In this document: one piece after another, positions 1 through 7,767 of the stretch
How positions within the stretch are numbered: the first letter of the stretch is position 1
Layout: each line of letters starts with the position of its first letter
From: Kaistella jeonii
Lineage (GTDB): Bacteria; Bacteroidota; Bacteroidia; Flavobacteriales; Weeksellaceae
Direction: 5' to 3'
Assembly (NCBI RefSeq): GCF_000812865.1
Contig: NZ_JSYL01000004.1
Coordinates: forward strand, 124,001-188,000
Length of the DNA: 64,000 nt
Made by a program: the position numbers and the translations under genes
Notes under the pieces: model-generated
What the model was told of the DNA's origin: nothing
Seen by the model: only the letters and a program-made list of their open reading frames with translations
Databases searched by the model: none

Positions 1-90
1 AGTTTTTCTAAAGAGCAAAAAAGTTTTTCGAATTTTCGCTGTTAAAAATCTTAGTATTTATTAGTATAACCTTTCTTCATATTTAGTTCC

Positions 91-171
91 CGATGCGCCC
101 CGGCTTGAACGGAGCTCTTTTTGTGTAGCGAAGTGAAACAAAAAAGCGGGAGTGGAAGACGGAAATAGGCG
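91..171. repeat. Dispersed intergenic palindromic repeat, divergent copy (R1)
   Basis: GC-rich island just downstream of the deoC stop codon. It carries GCCCCGGCTTGAACGGAGC, then CTTTTTG, an 18-base centre and CAAAAAAGCGGGAGTGGAAG. The CTTTTTG/CAAAAA arms can pair, so on the minus strand it could terminate deoC. It resembles the three better copies at 11358, 15591 and 36897 in layout (GCCCCG side, T-run, A-run, GCGGGA side) but is clearly a diverged member. The first 90 bases of the window are AT-rich and show no gene. Confidence 0.45.
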
Positions 172-180
172 TCCAAATAA

Positions 181-1179
181 TTATGCCATCGGATGTCTGA
201 ATCCTGCACTGTATCGCCCGGTTACAAAATGTTCTAATTGTCGCTCAATGTCGCCCAATAAAGAACTTGCGCCAAATCTAAATAATTCTGGAGTGAGCCA
301 GTCATTGCCTAATTCTTCTTTCAATAAAATTAAATAATCAAGGGCTTGTTTGGCTTTTTGAATTCCGCCGGCTGGTTTGTAGCCGACTTTCACGCCGGTT
401 AATTCGTAATAATCGCGGATGCAACGAATCATGACCAAGCTCACTGCTAAAGTTGCATTTACTGATTCTTTTCCTGTGGAAGTTTTGATAAAATCTGAAC
501 CTGCCATCATTGCGACCCAAGAAGCTTTTGCTACTTTGGTATAAGTCGGAATTTCACCTGTTGCAAGAATGGTTTTCATGTGTGCATCGCCACAAGCGGC
601 GCGACATAATTTGATTTCGTCGTAGAGTTCTTTCCATTTTGATTCTAAAACCAAATCACGGGAAATCACGATATCAATTTCTTTAGCTCCCGCTGCAACT
701 GATTTTTTTATTTCTGTAATTTTATCTTCGAGGGAAATTTTTCCGGCAGGAAATCCTGTAGAAACTGCGGCAATTGGTATAGAAGTTCCTTTCAAAGCAT
801 CTTTCGCAAACGGAATCAAATTGTGATACACACAAACTGCGCCTGTTGTCAGATTTGCATCCTGCATTCCTAAACTTAGTATAATATCTGCACGTACGGG
901 ATTTTTGGCTTTTTCGCACAAACGCATTACGTTTCCGCGGGTATCGTCTCCTGCAAGAGTGGTCAAATCGATCATGGAAATTGCTTTCAATAACCAAGCT
1001 GCCTGAAATTCTTTTTTAACACTTCGTCTTCCACCTAAAGTTGAAACCCGTCTTTCGATCGCACTTCGGTTAATATTGATCGCGTCGAAATATTTGGTAT
1101 TGAAAGGTAAACCGGGGTTTCTTTCTTCAGTATGCATTTGAACTGGTTGCGTATGATTTTTTTCCATTACTTTAGTCAT
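181..1179 (-). CDS. deoC: Deoxyribose-phosphate aldolase
   Basis: Class I aldolase that splits 2-deoxyribose 5-phosphate into glyceraldehyde 3-phosphate and acetaldehyde in cytoplasmic deoxynucleoside breakdown. The Schiff-base lysine lies in FIKTSTGK (about residue 232), the second active-site lysine in VGYKPAGGI (about 268), and the catalytic Asp in EIDIVISRDL (about 170). The protein is about 332 residues, longer at the N terminus than the roughly 260-residue E. coli enzyme and closer in size to eukaryotic DERA. The ATG at 1179 is chosen; an in-frame TTG just upstream and an ATG at 1167 are alternatives. It lies downstream of an Lrp-type gene on the same strand, separated by a terminator, and has a candidate promoter/operator at 1211-1249. 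Confidence 0.93.
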   Translation of the reverse strand: MTKVMEKNHTQPVQMHTEERNPGLPFNTKYFDAININRSAIERRVSTLGGRRSVKKEFQAAWLLKAISMIDLTTLAGDDTRGNVMRLCEKAKNPVRADIILSLGMQDANLTTGAVCVYHNLIPFAKDALKGTSIPIAAVSTGFPAGKISLEDKITEIKKSVAAGAKEIDIVISRDLVLESKWKELYDEIKLCRAACGDAHMKTILATGEIPTYTKVAKASWVAMMAGSDFIKTSTGKESVNATLAVSLVMIRCIRDYYELTGVKVGYKPAGGIQKAKQALDYLILLKEELGNDWLTPELFRFGASSLLGDIERQLEHFVTGRYSAGFRHPMA

Positions 1180-1210
1180 CAATCAAAAATTTTAATAAAA
1201 ATTAGGATGG

Positions 1211-1249
1211 TAAATTTAACCAATTCTGAGCAATTTACTGCAATTGGTT
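1211..1249 (-). promoter_or_regulatory. Candidate deoC promoter with overlapping inverted repeat
   Basis: On the minus strand TAAATTTA (1211-1218) matches the -7 box TAnnTTTG at seven of eight positions, about 31 bases before the deoC ATG. A perfect 8-bp inverted repeat, AACCAATT at 1218-1225 and AATTGGTT at 1242-1249 with a 16-base spacer, covers the stretch just upstream of the box, where a repressor or activator would bind. The role as an operator is inference. Confidence 0.4.
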
Positions 1250-1279
1250 TTGAAAATTGTTGCTTCCACCTCATCCAAA

Positions 1280-1306
1280 AAAATACACTCCTAAAGAATG
1301 TATTTT
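1280..1306 (-). terminator. Rho-independent terminator after the Lrp-family gene
   Basis: AAAATACA at 1280-1287 pairs with TGTATTTT at 1299-1306 across an 11-base loop. Read on the minus strand the stem is followed by a T run, as expected for termination of transcripts coming from 1332-2773. Confidence 0.6.
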
Positions 1307-1331
1307 ATTATTTATGAGAAGTTTAATGACA

Positions 1332-1802
1332 TCAAACTTTTAACTGACGGTTTATACTTTGTTCCAGAGAAATAAAAGTTTCCGTTCTGGTTACTCCTTT
1401 CATTTTCTGAAGTTTGTTCAAAATTTCCATCAAATGATCATTATCCCGACAAAGAACTTTCAAGAAAATGGTGTAATTGCCTGTGGTGTAATGAGCTTCT
1501 ACCACTTCGTTTACATCATTTAATGCTTTGATCGTATCTTGATAATGGCTTGGTTCCTCCAAAAACATTCCTATGAATGAGACTACTTTAAAACCAATTT
1601 TTCGTGGATTAAGAAAAGAGATAGAGTTTTCAATTACTCCGGCCTGTTCTAGTTTTTTAATTCTTTGATGAACTGCAGTTGTAGAAATCCCAACGTTTTT
1701 GGAAATATGAGCCAAAGAGGTTTTGGCATTATCCATCAACATATAAATGATTTGTTTATCGACTGTATCTAAATGATAACCGGTGTTTGTTGCGTTTTTC
1801 AC
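1332..1802 (-). CDS. Lrp/AsnC-family transcriptional regulator
   Basis: 156-residue DNA-binding regulator of the feast/famine family. An N-terminal winged helix-turn-helix (about residues 12-65, including DNAKTSLAHISKNVGIS and TTAVHQRIKKLEQAGVI) is followed by a C-terminal RAM/AsnC ligand-binding domain that in this family forms dimers to octamers and binds amino acids. The start is a GTG at 1802. The gene lies 23 bases after the nuclease-family gene on the same strand, so the two are probably co-transcribed, and a terminator follows at 1280-1306. Its targets cannot be read from the sequence; the neighbouring deoC and its inverted repeat, or its own promoter, are possible. Confidence 0.9.
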   Translation of the reverse strand: MKNATNTGYHLDTVDKQIIYMLMDNAKTSLAHISKNVGISTTAVHQRIKKLEQAGVIENSISFLNPRKIGFKVVSFIGMFLEEPSHYQDTIKALNDVNEVVEAHYTTGNYTIFLKVLCRDNDHLMEILNKLQKMKGVTRTETFISLEQSINRQLKV

Positions 1803-1825
1803 TTATTTTAAATATTTTAACTTGT

Positions 1826-2773
1826 TTACAAAAATTCTACTAATACAGGAAAATGGTCACTGTAACCACCAAGGTATCTAGTGCCTGCAAAAGTTCGAAA
1901 AGGTTTTCCTTTAAAATTACCTTCCCAGTTCGCTAATTTTGGATGATTGAAAACTTTTGCTTCTTTAAATTGTAAAGCGGAGTTTCTATCAAAAAAATTA
2001 TTTGACAGCAGAATTTGGTCAAAAAGCAAGCCATCTTTATAGTAAAATGTGGAAAAATTTTTATTTTCGAACAATTCGAGCGACGGATTGGTGAGTATTT
2101 TATTTAAATCACCATCATAAAGTAGATTTTTTATATTTTCATCATCGGGGTTTTCATTGAAATCTCCACAAATAAGAACAGCTTCTTGTGTTTTTGAAAT
2201 GATGTTGATTACTTTTCCGCGCACATCGTTTAAGATAAACTGACGCTTAGGTTTATTGATATCTTTTTCCCGCTTTGAAGGAAGATGTAAAACGAAAACA
2301 TTGATGATTTCTTCTGCATATTTGATTTTACAATGTAAAATATCTCTTGTCGTATCGTAATTCGCAGGATTATTATCTTCGATTTCGAAAAAATAGGTGA
2401 TAGGTTCGGAAGAAAGAATTTCAATCTTTTTTTTTTCGTAGAGCAAAGCGACATCAACTCCTCTTTCATCCATAGAATCGTAATGAATGACACCATACTC
2501 AGAATTAAAGGGCGGCATCGTAATCAATTCATCCAGAGGTGCTTGTCCCTGAATTTCTGACAAACCGATCAGCATTGGAAGAACTTCTTCAGTTTCCCGA
2601 ATGAGCTCAAAAACATGTGCAATTTTAAAAAGTTTGTTTTTATATTTTCTTTCGTCCCAATTTCTTAGTCCAGAAATTGTAGGGTCTAATCTATGAACTG
2701 GTATGGGATCCGGAGAAAATAAATTTTCTACATTATAAAAAGCAATTAGCTCTTTCCTTTCATTATTTTCCAT
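1826..2773 (-). CDS. Endonuclease/exonuclease/phosphatase-family protein
   Basis: About 315-residue protein of the DNase I-like metal-dependent phosphoesterase fold. Family motifs appear in order: FYNVENLF near the N terminus, LIGLSEIQG with the metal-binding Glu, VLHLPSKRE with a catalytic His, LICGDFNENPDD (Asp/Asn pair) and GYSDHFPVLVE with the C-terminal SDH motif. No signal peptide or membrane segment is seen. The substrate (nucleic acid, lipid or sugar phosphate) cannot be inferred. The ATG at 2773 is preferred over an upstream TTG at 2797 because that TTG is part of a TATATTTG promoter box. It is followed closely by the Lrp-type gene. Confidence 0.8.
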   Translation of the reverse strand: MENNERKELIAFYNVENLFSPDPIPVHRLDPTISGLRNWDERKYKNKLFKIAHVFELIRETEEVLPMLIGLSEIQGQAPLDELITMPPFNSEYGVIHYDSMDERGVDVALLYEKKKIEILSSEPITYFFEIEDNNPANYDTTRDILHCKIKYAEEIINVFVLHLPSKREKDINKPKRQFILNDVRGKVINIISKTQEAVLICGDFNENPDDENIKNLLYDGDLNKILTNPSLELFENKNFSTFYYKDGLLFDQILLSNNFFDRNSALQFKEAKVFNHPKLANWEGNFKGKPFRTFAGTRYLGGYSDHFPVLVEFL

Positions 2774-2794
2774 TAAAATTAAACACGTATTTGT

Positions 2795-2802
2795 CAAATA
2801 TA
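2795..2802 (-). promoter_or_regulatory. -7 promoter box of the nuclease-family gene
   Basis: TATATTTG on the minus strand fits the Bacteroidota -7 consensus TAnnTTTG and lies 21 bases before the ATG at 2773. No convincing -33 TTTG is visible. Confidence 0.5.
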
Positions 2803-2827
2803 AAAAAAATAATTCATTATGACTGAA

Positions 2828-3502
2828 TTATCTTAAAATATCGGGTCTCTTTTCTTCCGTTATTTTCACGGCTTGTTCATGAAGCCAGTCTTCAATTTTC
2901 CGGGAATTTCCGCTCAATAAAATTTCAGGAACTTTCAATCCTTTGTATTCGAAAGGTCTTGTATAAATAGGTGGAGAAAGGAGATTATCTTGAAAACTAT
3001 CGGTTAAGGCACTTTGCTCATCGTTTAAAACTCCGGGAACTAGACGAATAATGGAATCAGCCAAAACGCAGGCAGCCAATTCACCGCCCGTTAAAACATA
3101 GTCACCGATAGAAATTTCTTTGGTAATATGCATCTCCCGAACTCTTTGATCGATTCCTTTATAATGTCCGCAAAGAAAAATTAAATTATTTTTTAGGGAA
3201 AGTGTATTTGCAATCTTTTGATTTAAAGTTTCTCCGTCGGGTGTTAAATAGATGACCTCATCGTAATCACGTTGCGCTTTCAATTCAGAAATACAATTAT
3301 CCAAAGGTTCAATCATCATGACCATTCCGGCTGAACCACCGTAAGGTTCATCGTCGACTTGCCGGTGTTTTCCTAAGCCAAAATCTCGCAACTGGTGAAA
3401 ATAAACTTCTACTACTCCTTTATCCACGGCTCTTTTCAAAATTGATGCTTTGAAAGGACTCTCCATTAGTTCCGGCAAAACACTTATGATGTCAATTCTC
3501 AT
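2828..3502 (-). CDS. trmD: tRNA (guanine-N1)-methyltransferase
   Basis: SPOUT-family enzyme that methylates G37 next to the anticodon using S-adenosylmethionine, preventing +1 frameshifting. At 224 residues it is normal for TrmD. Diagnostic stretches are [13 protein letters not shown] (about residues 53-65), the knot region [14 protein letters not shown] and [19 protein letters not shown]. Its start overlaps the stop of the NADH dehydrogenase gene by four bases (ATGA, 3499-3502), so translation is probably coupled and both come from the leaderless-type promoter at 4766. The usual rimM/rplS neighbours are not present here. Confidence 0.95.
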   Translation of the reverse strand: MRIDIISVLPELMESPFKASILKRAVDKGVVEVYFHQLRDFGLGKHRQVDDEPYGGSAGMVMMIEPLDNCISELKAQRDYDEVIYLTPDGETLNQKIANTLSLKNNLIFLCGHYKGIDQRVREMHITKEISIGDYVLTGGELAACVLADSIIRLVPGVLNDEQSALTDSFQDNLLSPPIYTRPFEYKGLKVPEILLSGNSRKIEDWLHEQAVKITEEKRPDILR

Positions 3503-4761
3503 TGTTCAGTATTGTTTTTTCTTGTCGGAATAATGATTAGACGCAATGAGGAATCTCTATTGATATAACTCCACATCCAGTTAAAGAAAATGGCAAGCTT
3601 GTTTCTTACGGACAGAATGAGCATTAAATGGAGGAACATCCAAAAATACCAGGCAAGAAAACCTTGAAATTTAAATCCAGGCAAATCAACAACTGCCCGG
3701 TGTTTTCCGATCGTTGCCATGCTTCCCATATCTTTATATTCGTACTCCACCCAATCTTTTACAGAATTTTTAAGGAGATTTGAAGCTAAATTAGTTCCCT
3801 GATGAATTGCCACATTTGCCACTTGTGGATGAGCGTCTGGATATTTTGGAGTTTCCATATGCGCAATATCACCAATTGCAAAAATATTTTCATAACCATT
3901 AACGCGATTGAAACGATCGGTTTTGTAGCGGTTTCTGATGACGATTTCGGGATTTAGACCTTCGATTACATTGCCGGTAACTCCTGCGGCCCAGATTACA
4001 TTATTAGAGGGAATACTTTTCCCGCTTTTCATTGTTACTCTGTCTCCGTCATAGTCGGTTACAAACTCATCACTCATAAATTGTACACCGAGTTCTTTTA
4101 AATATTGTTCTGATTTATCCTGAGCTTCTTTACTCATTACACTCAAAGGCATTTCTGTAGAACTAATCAATATAATTTTCAGATCATCAAAATTCATGTG
4201 CGGATAATCTCGTGGTAGAATATCTTTTTTCATCTCGGCAAATGCTCCGGCTAATTCAACACCGGTGGGTCCGCTTCCAACAATGACGATATTCCAGTTT
4301 CCGTCATCTGATCTGCTTTTCTCAATAATTAATTTCTCGAAGGTTAAGAGAATATTATTTCTAATGGAAATGGCTTCCTGCGTATTCTTCATCCCATAAG
4401 TGAGATGAGCCATTTTTTCATTACCAAAGAAATTGGTTCTACATCCAGTTGCGATGACGAGTTTATCGTAAGTGAATTCTGCTTCAGAAGTAATAATCTT
4501 ATTCTGTTCAGGAACGATTTTCTGAACTTCGATCATACGGTACTGTATGTTTCGGGAGCGCTGAAAAATTTTCCGGAAAGGGAAAGAAATATTACTGGGT
4601 TCAATCCTTCCGCATGCAACCTGATAAAACAATGGCTGAAACATGTGGTGATTCACCTTATCAATAACAAATACTTTTTTCCGTTTTTTATTTAGAGCTT
4701 TTGCTAATTGAAGTCCAGCAAAGCCTCCACCAATAATCACAATTTTCTCCCTTGTTTCCAT
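3499..4761 (-). CDS. ndh: Type II NADH dehydrogenase (FAD-dependent oxidoreductase)
   Basis: 420-residue single-subunit NADH:quinone oxidoreductase that feeds electrons to menaquinone without pumping protons. The FAD-binding GxGxxG is [15 protein letters not shown] at the N terminus, the NADH-binding Rossmann motif is [18 protein letters not shown] (about residues 160-177), and a conserved IFAIGDIAH near residue 295 contacts FAD. The C-terminal 60 residues are hydrophobic and aromatic ([17 protein letters not shown]), matching the membrane-attachment region of these enzymes. ATG at 4761 follows a TAATTTTG box by four bases, suggesting a leaderless mRNA. It overlaps trmD by four bases. Confidence 0.9.
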   Translation of the reverse strand: METREKIVIIGGGFAGLQLAKALNKKRKKVFVIDKVNHHMFQPLFYQVACGRIEPSNISFPFRKIFQRSRNIQYRMIEVQKIVPEQNKIITSEAEFTYDKLVIATGCRTNFFGNEKMAHLTYGMKNTQEAISIRNNILLTFEKLIIEKSRSDDGNWNIVIVGSGPTGVELAGAFAEMKKDILPRDYPHMNFDDLKIILISSTEMPLSVMSKEAQDKSEQYLKELGVQFMSDEFVTDYDGDRVTMKSGKSIPSNNVIWAAGVTGNVIEGLNPEIVIRNRYKTDRFNRVNGYENIFAIGDIAHMETPKYPDAHPQVANVAIHQGTNLASNLLKNSVKDWVEYEYKDMGSMATIGKHRAVVDLPGFKFQGFLAWYFWMFLHLMLILSVRNKLAIFFNWMWSYINRDSSLRLIIIPTRKNNTEQ

Positions 4762-4765
4762 AATA

Positions 4766-4794
4766 CAAAATTAGGGAATTTTTTACAGTTCAAA
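4766..4794 (-). promoter_or_regulatory. ndh-trmD promoter, leaderless type
   Basis: Minus strand: TTTG (4791-4794), 17-base spacer, TAATTTTG (4766-4773), then TATT and the ATG at 4761. Both Bacteroidota elements are present, and the expected transcription start falls on or next to the start codon. Confidence 0.65.
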
Positions 4795-4819
4795 AGCGTG
4801 GATCGATATGTAGTGACTA

Positions 4820-4838
4820 GTCCTGAAAAAATGATACA
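4820..4838 (+). repeat. Terminal inverted repeat of the IS3 element (orfB side)
   Basis: GTCCTGAAAAAATGATACA. It matches the reverse complement of 6177-6195 (GTCCTGAAATAGCGATACA) at 16 of 19 positions. Confidence 0.75.
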
Positions 4839-4857
4839 GATTATAGGACAAAAATAA

Positions 4858-5712
4858 TTAATTAACCAAAGCAAAAACGTTTTTGCTTTGGTTTTTGTTT
4901 TTATAGGTTTTCATTTTCAATATTTCCTGGCCGTGCATTTGATTAGGTGTTAGATAATGATTAGAAAAATGAGGACGTATTTCATTATAAATTTCAATTG
5001 ATTCATCTACGATCTTTCTTCTCAATTTAGTTTCTATATCATATTTATCGATATCAAATTCCTGTTTTAAAATTCCGTTAATTCTTTCTGCGACAGCGTT
5101 TTCATAGGGATCTGAGTTTTGAGTCATGCTGCATTTGATGTTATTATTTTCGAGGAGTTTTTGATATTCATTCGAACAATACTGAAGACCACGATCTGAG
5201 TGGTGTATTAATGATTCTAAATTGACTTTTTTGTTTTTCAAAGCATTCTTTAAAGCCATTAAACTACTTTCCGTATTTAGATTATCAGCAACGTGGTGAC
5301 CGACTATTTTCTTGGAATAAGCATCTGTTACTAGACTTAAATAACTCGGATTTGCTCTGTTTCCGATGTAAGTAATGTCTGCAACCCAGACTTGATTAGG
5401 TTTACTAATTTGATAATCCAGTATTAGATTTTTATGTTTTCTAAATCGATGATGAGAGTTGGTTGTGATATGGTAACTTCTCGTTGGAATAATTAATAAA
5501 TGATTTGCACGCAGAATATCAAAGAACTTATCTCTTCCTACTTTCAGTGATTTCAAGGGCACTTTTAACATAAAATGCAATTTTCTGCCGCCCAAATGAG
5601 GTTGAATTAACCGTAAATCTTCTACGAGTTTAACCACTTGTTCTGCTTTATTGGTGCGCCCTATGCTACGTTTCTCACTTCGATAATAGACTTGTCTATC
5701 GATACCGAACAA
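4858..5712 (-). CDS. IS3-family transposase OrfB (DDE integrase domain)
   Basis: Catalytic half of the transposase. An HTH_21-like N-terminal segment (FGIDRQVYYR, then the LIQPHLGGRKL region) precedes an rve integrase core with Asp in VWVADITYIG (about residue 112), Asp in IHHSDRGLQY (about 173) and Glu in NAVAERINGIL (about 209): a DD(35)E triad, all intact. The reading frame is open upstream of the TTG at 5712 and reads ETLVFICGLFGIDRQVYYR, the usual fusion region, so the active protein is probably an OrfAB fusion made by -1 frameshifting from orfA rather than a separate product from TTG. It ends 20 bases inside the left inverted repeat. Confidence 0.92.
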   Translation of the reverse strand: MFGIDRQVYYRSEKRSIGRTNKAEQVVKLVEDLRLIQPHLGGRKLHFMLKVPLKSLKVGRDKFFDILRANHLLIIPTRSYHITTNSHHRFRKHKNLILDYQISKPNQVWVADITYIGNRANPSYLSLVTDAYSKKIVGHHVADNLNTESSLMALKNALKNKKVNLESLIHHSDRGLQYCSNEYQKLLENNNIKCSMTQNSDPYENAVAERINGILKQEFDIDKYDIETKLRRKIVDESIEIYNEIRPHFSNHYLTPNQMHGQEILKMKTYKNKNQSKNVFALVN

Positions 5713-5726
5713 TCCACAGATAAAAA

Positions 5727-6161
5727 CTAAAGTTTCTTTTTCTGTTCTGCGGAAGTTATTGATTGTACGGCTGCGGAGTTTTTTCGTATATCAATCTGGT
5801 ATTCACTCTCTGCGATATTAATCATCATATCGAAGAAAATAACCTTCTTATCGGCAATGTAAGCTTCTCTTTCAAGTAATGCTTTTTGTTTTTCAAGCAA
5901 CTTTACTTCGGCCTCCAGTTCCATAATTCGTTGTTCAGGAGTTTTTTGCATAGAATTAGGTATTTGATTATCCCAATCAAAGCTACCATATTTTCTGAGC
6001 CAAATTAAAACCGTTGAGTGAGATTGAATACCATATTTCTTGGTACATTCTTTAATCTCTAATCTGCCTGCTTCAATTTCTTTTACAATCTGGAGTTTAA
6101 AACTCAAACTGTAATCTTTTTGGGTGCGCTTTACATATGCGCTTTGTGATAATTCTTTCAT
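5727..6161 (-). CDS. IS3-family transposase OrfA (DNA-binding subunit)
   Basis: 144-residue N-terminal transposase protein. Residues about 15-60 form a helix-turn-helix of the IS3 OrfA type (FKLQIVKEIEAG, CTKKYGIQSHSTVLIWLRKYG). Residues about 72-100 form a leucine zipper/coiled coil (RIMELEAEVKLLEKQKALL), the oligomerisation motif of this family. The ATG at 6161 is 16 bases inside the right inverted repeat. The end of the gene, AAA AAG AAA CTT TAG, contains the candidate slippery site leading into orfB. Alone, OrfA usually acts as an inhibitor of transposition. Confidence 0.9.
   Translation of the reverse strand: MKELSQSAYVKRTQKDYSLSFKLQIVKEIEAGRLEIKECTKKYGIQSHSTVLIWLRKYGSFDWDNQIPNSMQKTPEQRIMELEAEVKLLEKQKALLEREAYIADKKVIFFDMMINIAESEYQIDIRKNSAAVQSITSAEQKKKL
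5736..5742 (-). other. Candidate -1 frameshift site between orfA and orfB
   Basis: On the minus strand the heptamer is G AAA AAG in the orfA frame, close to the classic A AAA AAG slippery site but with G at the first position. A one-base backward slip here joins orfA to the orfB frame just before the orfA stop (TAG at 5727-5729). The frame relation (-1) is read directly; slippage itself is inferred from the IS3 family. Confidence 0.6.
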
Positions 6162-6176
6162 AACGATTCTTTTTTG

Positions 6177-6195
6177 TGTATCGCTATTTCAGGAC
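6177..6195 (-). repeat. Terminal inverted repeat of the IS3 element (orfA side)
   Basis: Reverse complement GTCCTGAAATAGCGATACA, partner of 4820-4838. Confidence 0.75.
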
Positions 6196-6243
6196 GGGAC
6201 AAAGTTTAAATAAAAAAATCCTTCGTGAAAAGGATTTGATTTT

Positions 6244-6600
6244 TTATTGTTTAATGATCTGCGTGACTTTCTGCGTATTGTCGCTCAAGGTATATTTCAT
6301 GAGATATTTTCCTGGTCTCAATTTATCCAATCGAATTTCACCAGAATTCATATTAACGACATATTCTGCAACCTGCATTCCTAATATAGAATAAAAGGTA
6401 ACCGATTTAACTTTTAAATTGCTGTCTTTTGATTTTACTATTATAAAATCTTTCGCAGGATTTGGAAAAGCCATCAGAACTCCATCATCGGATTTTTGTG
6501 CTGATGTAATTGACTCTCTACTAACAGATTGCGCGGAGATCGACCCCGATAAAACTGTTAAACTGCCAATAAATATCAAAGAAAATAATAATTTTTTCAC
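6244..6600 (-). CDS. Small secreted protein that is almost only a T9SS type A sorting domain
   Basis: 118-residue product starting at a GTG (6600). A signal peptide (KKLLFSLIFIGSLTVLSG, cleavage near ISAQ-SVS) is followed by about 20 variable residues and then a Por-secretion C-terminal sorting domain of the type A kind: MAFPNPAKDFIIVKS, SVTFYSILGMQVAEY, IRLDKLRPGKYLMKY. No catalytic or adhesive cargo domain is present, so nearly the whole mature protein is the secretion/anchoring tag. The start is fixed by a good promoter at 6633-6663. It may be a surface or vesicle protein of its own, or the remnant of a larger cargo protein cut short when the IS element or its neighbours moved; the function is unknown. 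Confidence 0.8.
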   Translation of the reverse strand: MKKLLFSLIFIGSLTVLSGSISAQSVSRESITSAQKSDDGVLMAFPNPAKDFIIVKSKDSNLKVKSVTFYSILGMQVAEYVVNMNSGEIRLDKLRPGKYLMKYTLSDNTQKVTQIIKQ

Positions 6601-6632
6601 CTTATAACGCTTTAAATTTTGTAATATCCTTA

Positions 6633-6663
6633 CAAATGTAAGAATTAAGTCTAAGTACACAAT
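6633..6663 (-). promoter_or_regulatory. Promoter of the T9SS-tailed peptide gene
   Basis: Minus strand ATTG (6660-6663), exactly 19-base spacer, TACATTTG (6633-6640). This is the best-spaced -33/-7 pair in the window and leaves a leader of about 28 bases to the GTG at 6600. Confidence 0.65.
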
Positions 6664-6685
6664 AGTTTTTTAATAAAACTATAAT

Positions 6686-6693
6686 TAAATTTG
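6686..6693 (+). promoter_or_regulatory. -7 promoter box of hemB
   Basis: TAAATTTG, a perfect TAnnTTTG, 29 bases before the hemB ATG. The -33 region is T-rich without a clear TTTG. It is divergent from the promoter at 6633-6663. Confidence 0.6.
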
Positions 6694-6722
6694 CACCAGT
6701 TAAATCAAATACTATTCCAATA

Positions 6723-7715
6723 ATGATTATCTATTCTAGAAACCGAAGATTACGTACAAGTGCTTCCATGCGGGCTTTAGTACAGGAAACAGTTCTTACA
6801 ACCAATGATTTTGTGATGCCCATATTTGTAATGGAAGGCGAAAATAAGCAGGAAGCAATTGCCTCAATGCCGGGAATTTTTAGGCGGACATTAGATCTTA
6901 CGGTAAAGGAATGTCAGGAATTATTTTCTCTGGGTGTAAAAGCCGTTAATCTTTATATGAAAGTTTCTGAGGATTTGAAAGATAATCGCGGAACCGAATC
7001 CTGGAATAAGAATGGTTTGATGCAAAATACCATTAAAGCGATAAAAGATGCCGTTCCAGAAATGATCATCATGCCCGATGTTGCTTTAGATCCCTACTCG
7101 ATCTATGGTCACGACGGAATTATCACGAACGGAAAAATCGACAATGATGCAACAAATGACGCATTGGTCAAAATGTCTGTTTCACACGCCGAAGCAGGTG
7201 CTGATATTGTCGCGCCAAGTGATATGATGGATGGCCGAGTTGCCGCAATTAGAACAGGTTTAGAAGAAAGTGGTTTTACCGATGTTGGAATTTTAAGTTA
7301 TTCCGCAAAATATGCAAGTTCTTTTTATGGACCTTTCCGAAGTGCTTTAGATTCTGCTCCCGTCGATAATCAGGATATTCCAAAAGATAAAAAAACCTAT
7401 CAAATGGATTTTCATAATTCAAGAGAAGCGATCGACGAAGTTTTGAAAGATGTTGCGGAAGGTGCCGACATTATTATGATCAAACCAGGAATGCCTTATC
7501 TGGATATTGTGGCAAAAGTTCGCGACATTATCGATCTTCCAATTGCAGTTTATAATGTCAGCGGCGAATATGCGATGTTAAAAGCCGCGGCGCAAAACGG
7601 TTGGTTAGACAACGACAAAGCCATTATAGAAAGTTTAACGTGCATTAAAAGAGCCGGCGCAGATATGATCTTCACGTATGCTGCGAAGGAAGCTGCGATT
7701 CTTTTAAACAACTAA
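6723..7715 (+). CDS. hemB: Porphobilinogen synthase (delta-aminolevulinic acid dehydratase)
   Basis: Condenses two 5-aminolevulinate molecules to porphobilinogen, the second common step of haem synthesis, as a homo-octamer in the cytoplasm. At 330 residues it is full length. The two Schiff-base lysines are in SYSAKYASSFYGPFR (about K196) and IIMIKPGMPYLD (about K254). The metal-site loop reads DVALDPYSIYGHDG (about residues 119-132) without the three cysteines of zinc-dependent enzymes, pointing to the Mg2+ type. Monocistronic: its own promoter, and a strong bidirectional terminator at 7733. Confidence 0.96.
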   Translation: MIIYSRNRRLRTSASMRALVQETVLTTNDFVMPIFVMEGENKQEAIASMPGIFRRTLDLTVKECQELFSLGVKAVNLYMKVSEDLKDNRGTESWNKNGLMQNTIKAIKDAVPEMIIMPDVALDPYSIYGHDGIITNGKIDNDATNDALVKMSVSHAEAGADIVAPSDMMDGRVAAIRTGLEESGFTDVGILSYSAKYASSFYGPFRSALDSAPVDNQDIPKDKKTYQMDFHNSREAIDEVLKDVAEGADIIMIKPGMPYLDIVAKVRDIIDLPIAVYNVSGEYAMLKAAAQNGWLDNDKAIIESLTCIKRAGADMIFTYAAKEAAILLNN

Positions 7716-7732
7716 GTAAAATTAAAGACAAA

Positions 7733-7762
7733 AAAAGAGCTTCTATAATTAGACGCTCTTTT
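7733..7762. terminator. Bidirectional terminator between hemB and the TM2 gene
   Basis: AAAAGAGC (7733-7740) pairs with GCTCTTTT (7755-7762), with inner TCTA/TAGA pairing and a TAAT loop. A and T runs flank both sides, so it serves both convergent genes. Confidence 0.75.
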
Positions 7763-7767
7763 CATTT

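Larger units (their letters stand above)
4820..6195 (-). mobile_element. IS3-family insertion sequence, complete
   Basis: A 1,376-bp element bounded by imperfect 19-bp inverted repeats (4820-4838 and 6177-6195) and containing orfA and orfB with an apparent -1 frameshift between them. The DDE catalytic triad with 35 residues between D and E, the helix-turn-helix plus leucine zipper in OrfA and the two-frame layout define IS3. No short direct target duplication is obvious next to the repeats, so the exact ends may be off by a few bases or the copy is old. It sits between ndh and the T9SS-tailed peptide gene, with no visible gene disruption. Confidence 0.88.

Noticed and set aside
5710-5712. TTG as an independent start of orfB
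   Set aside because: The open frame continues upstream and encodes the conserved IS3 fusion region; frameshifting from orfA is more likely.
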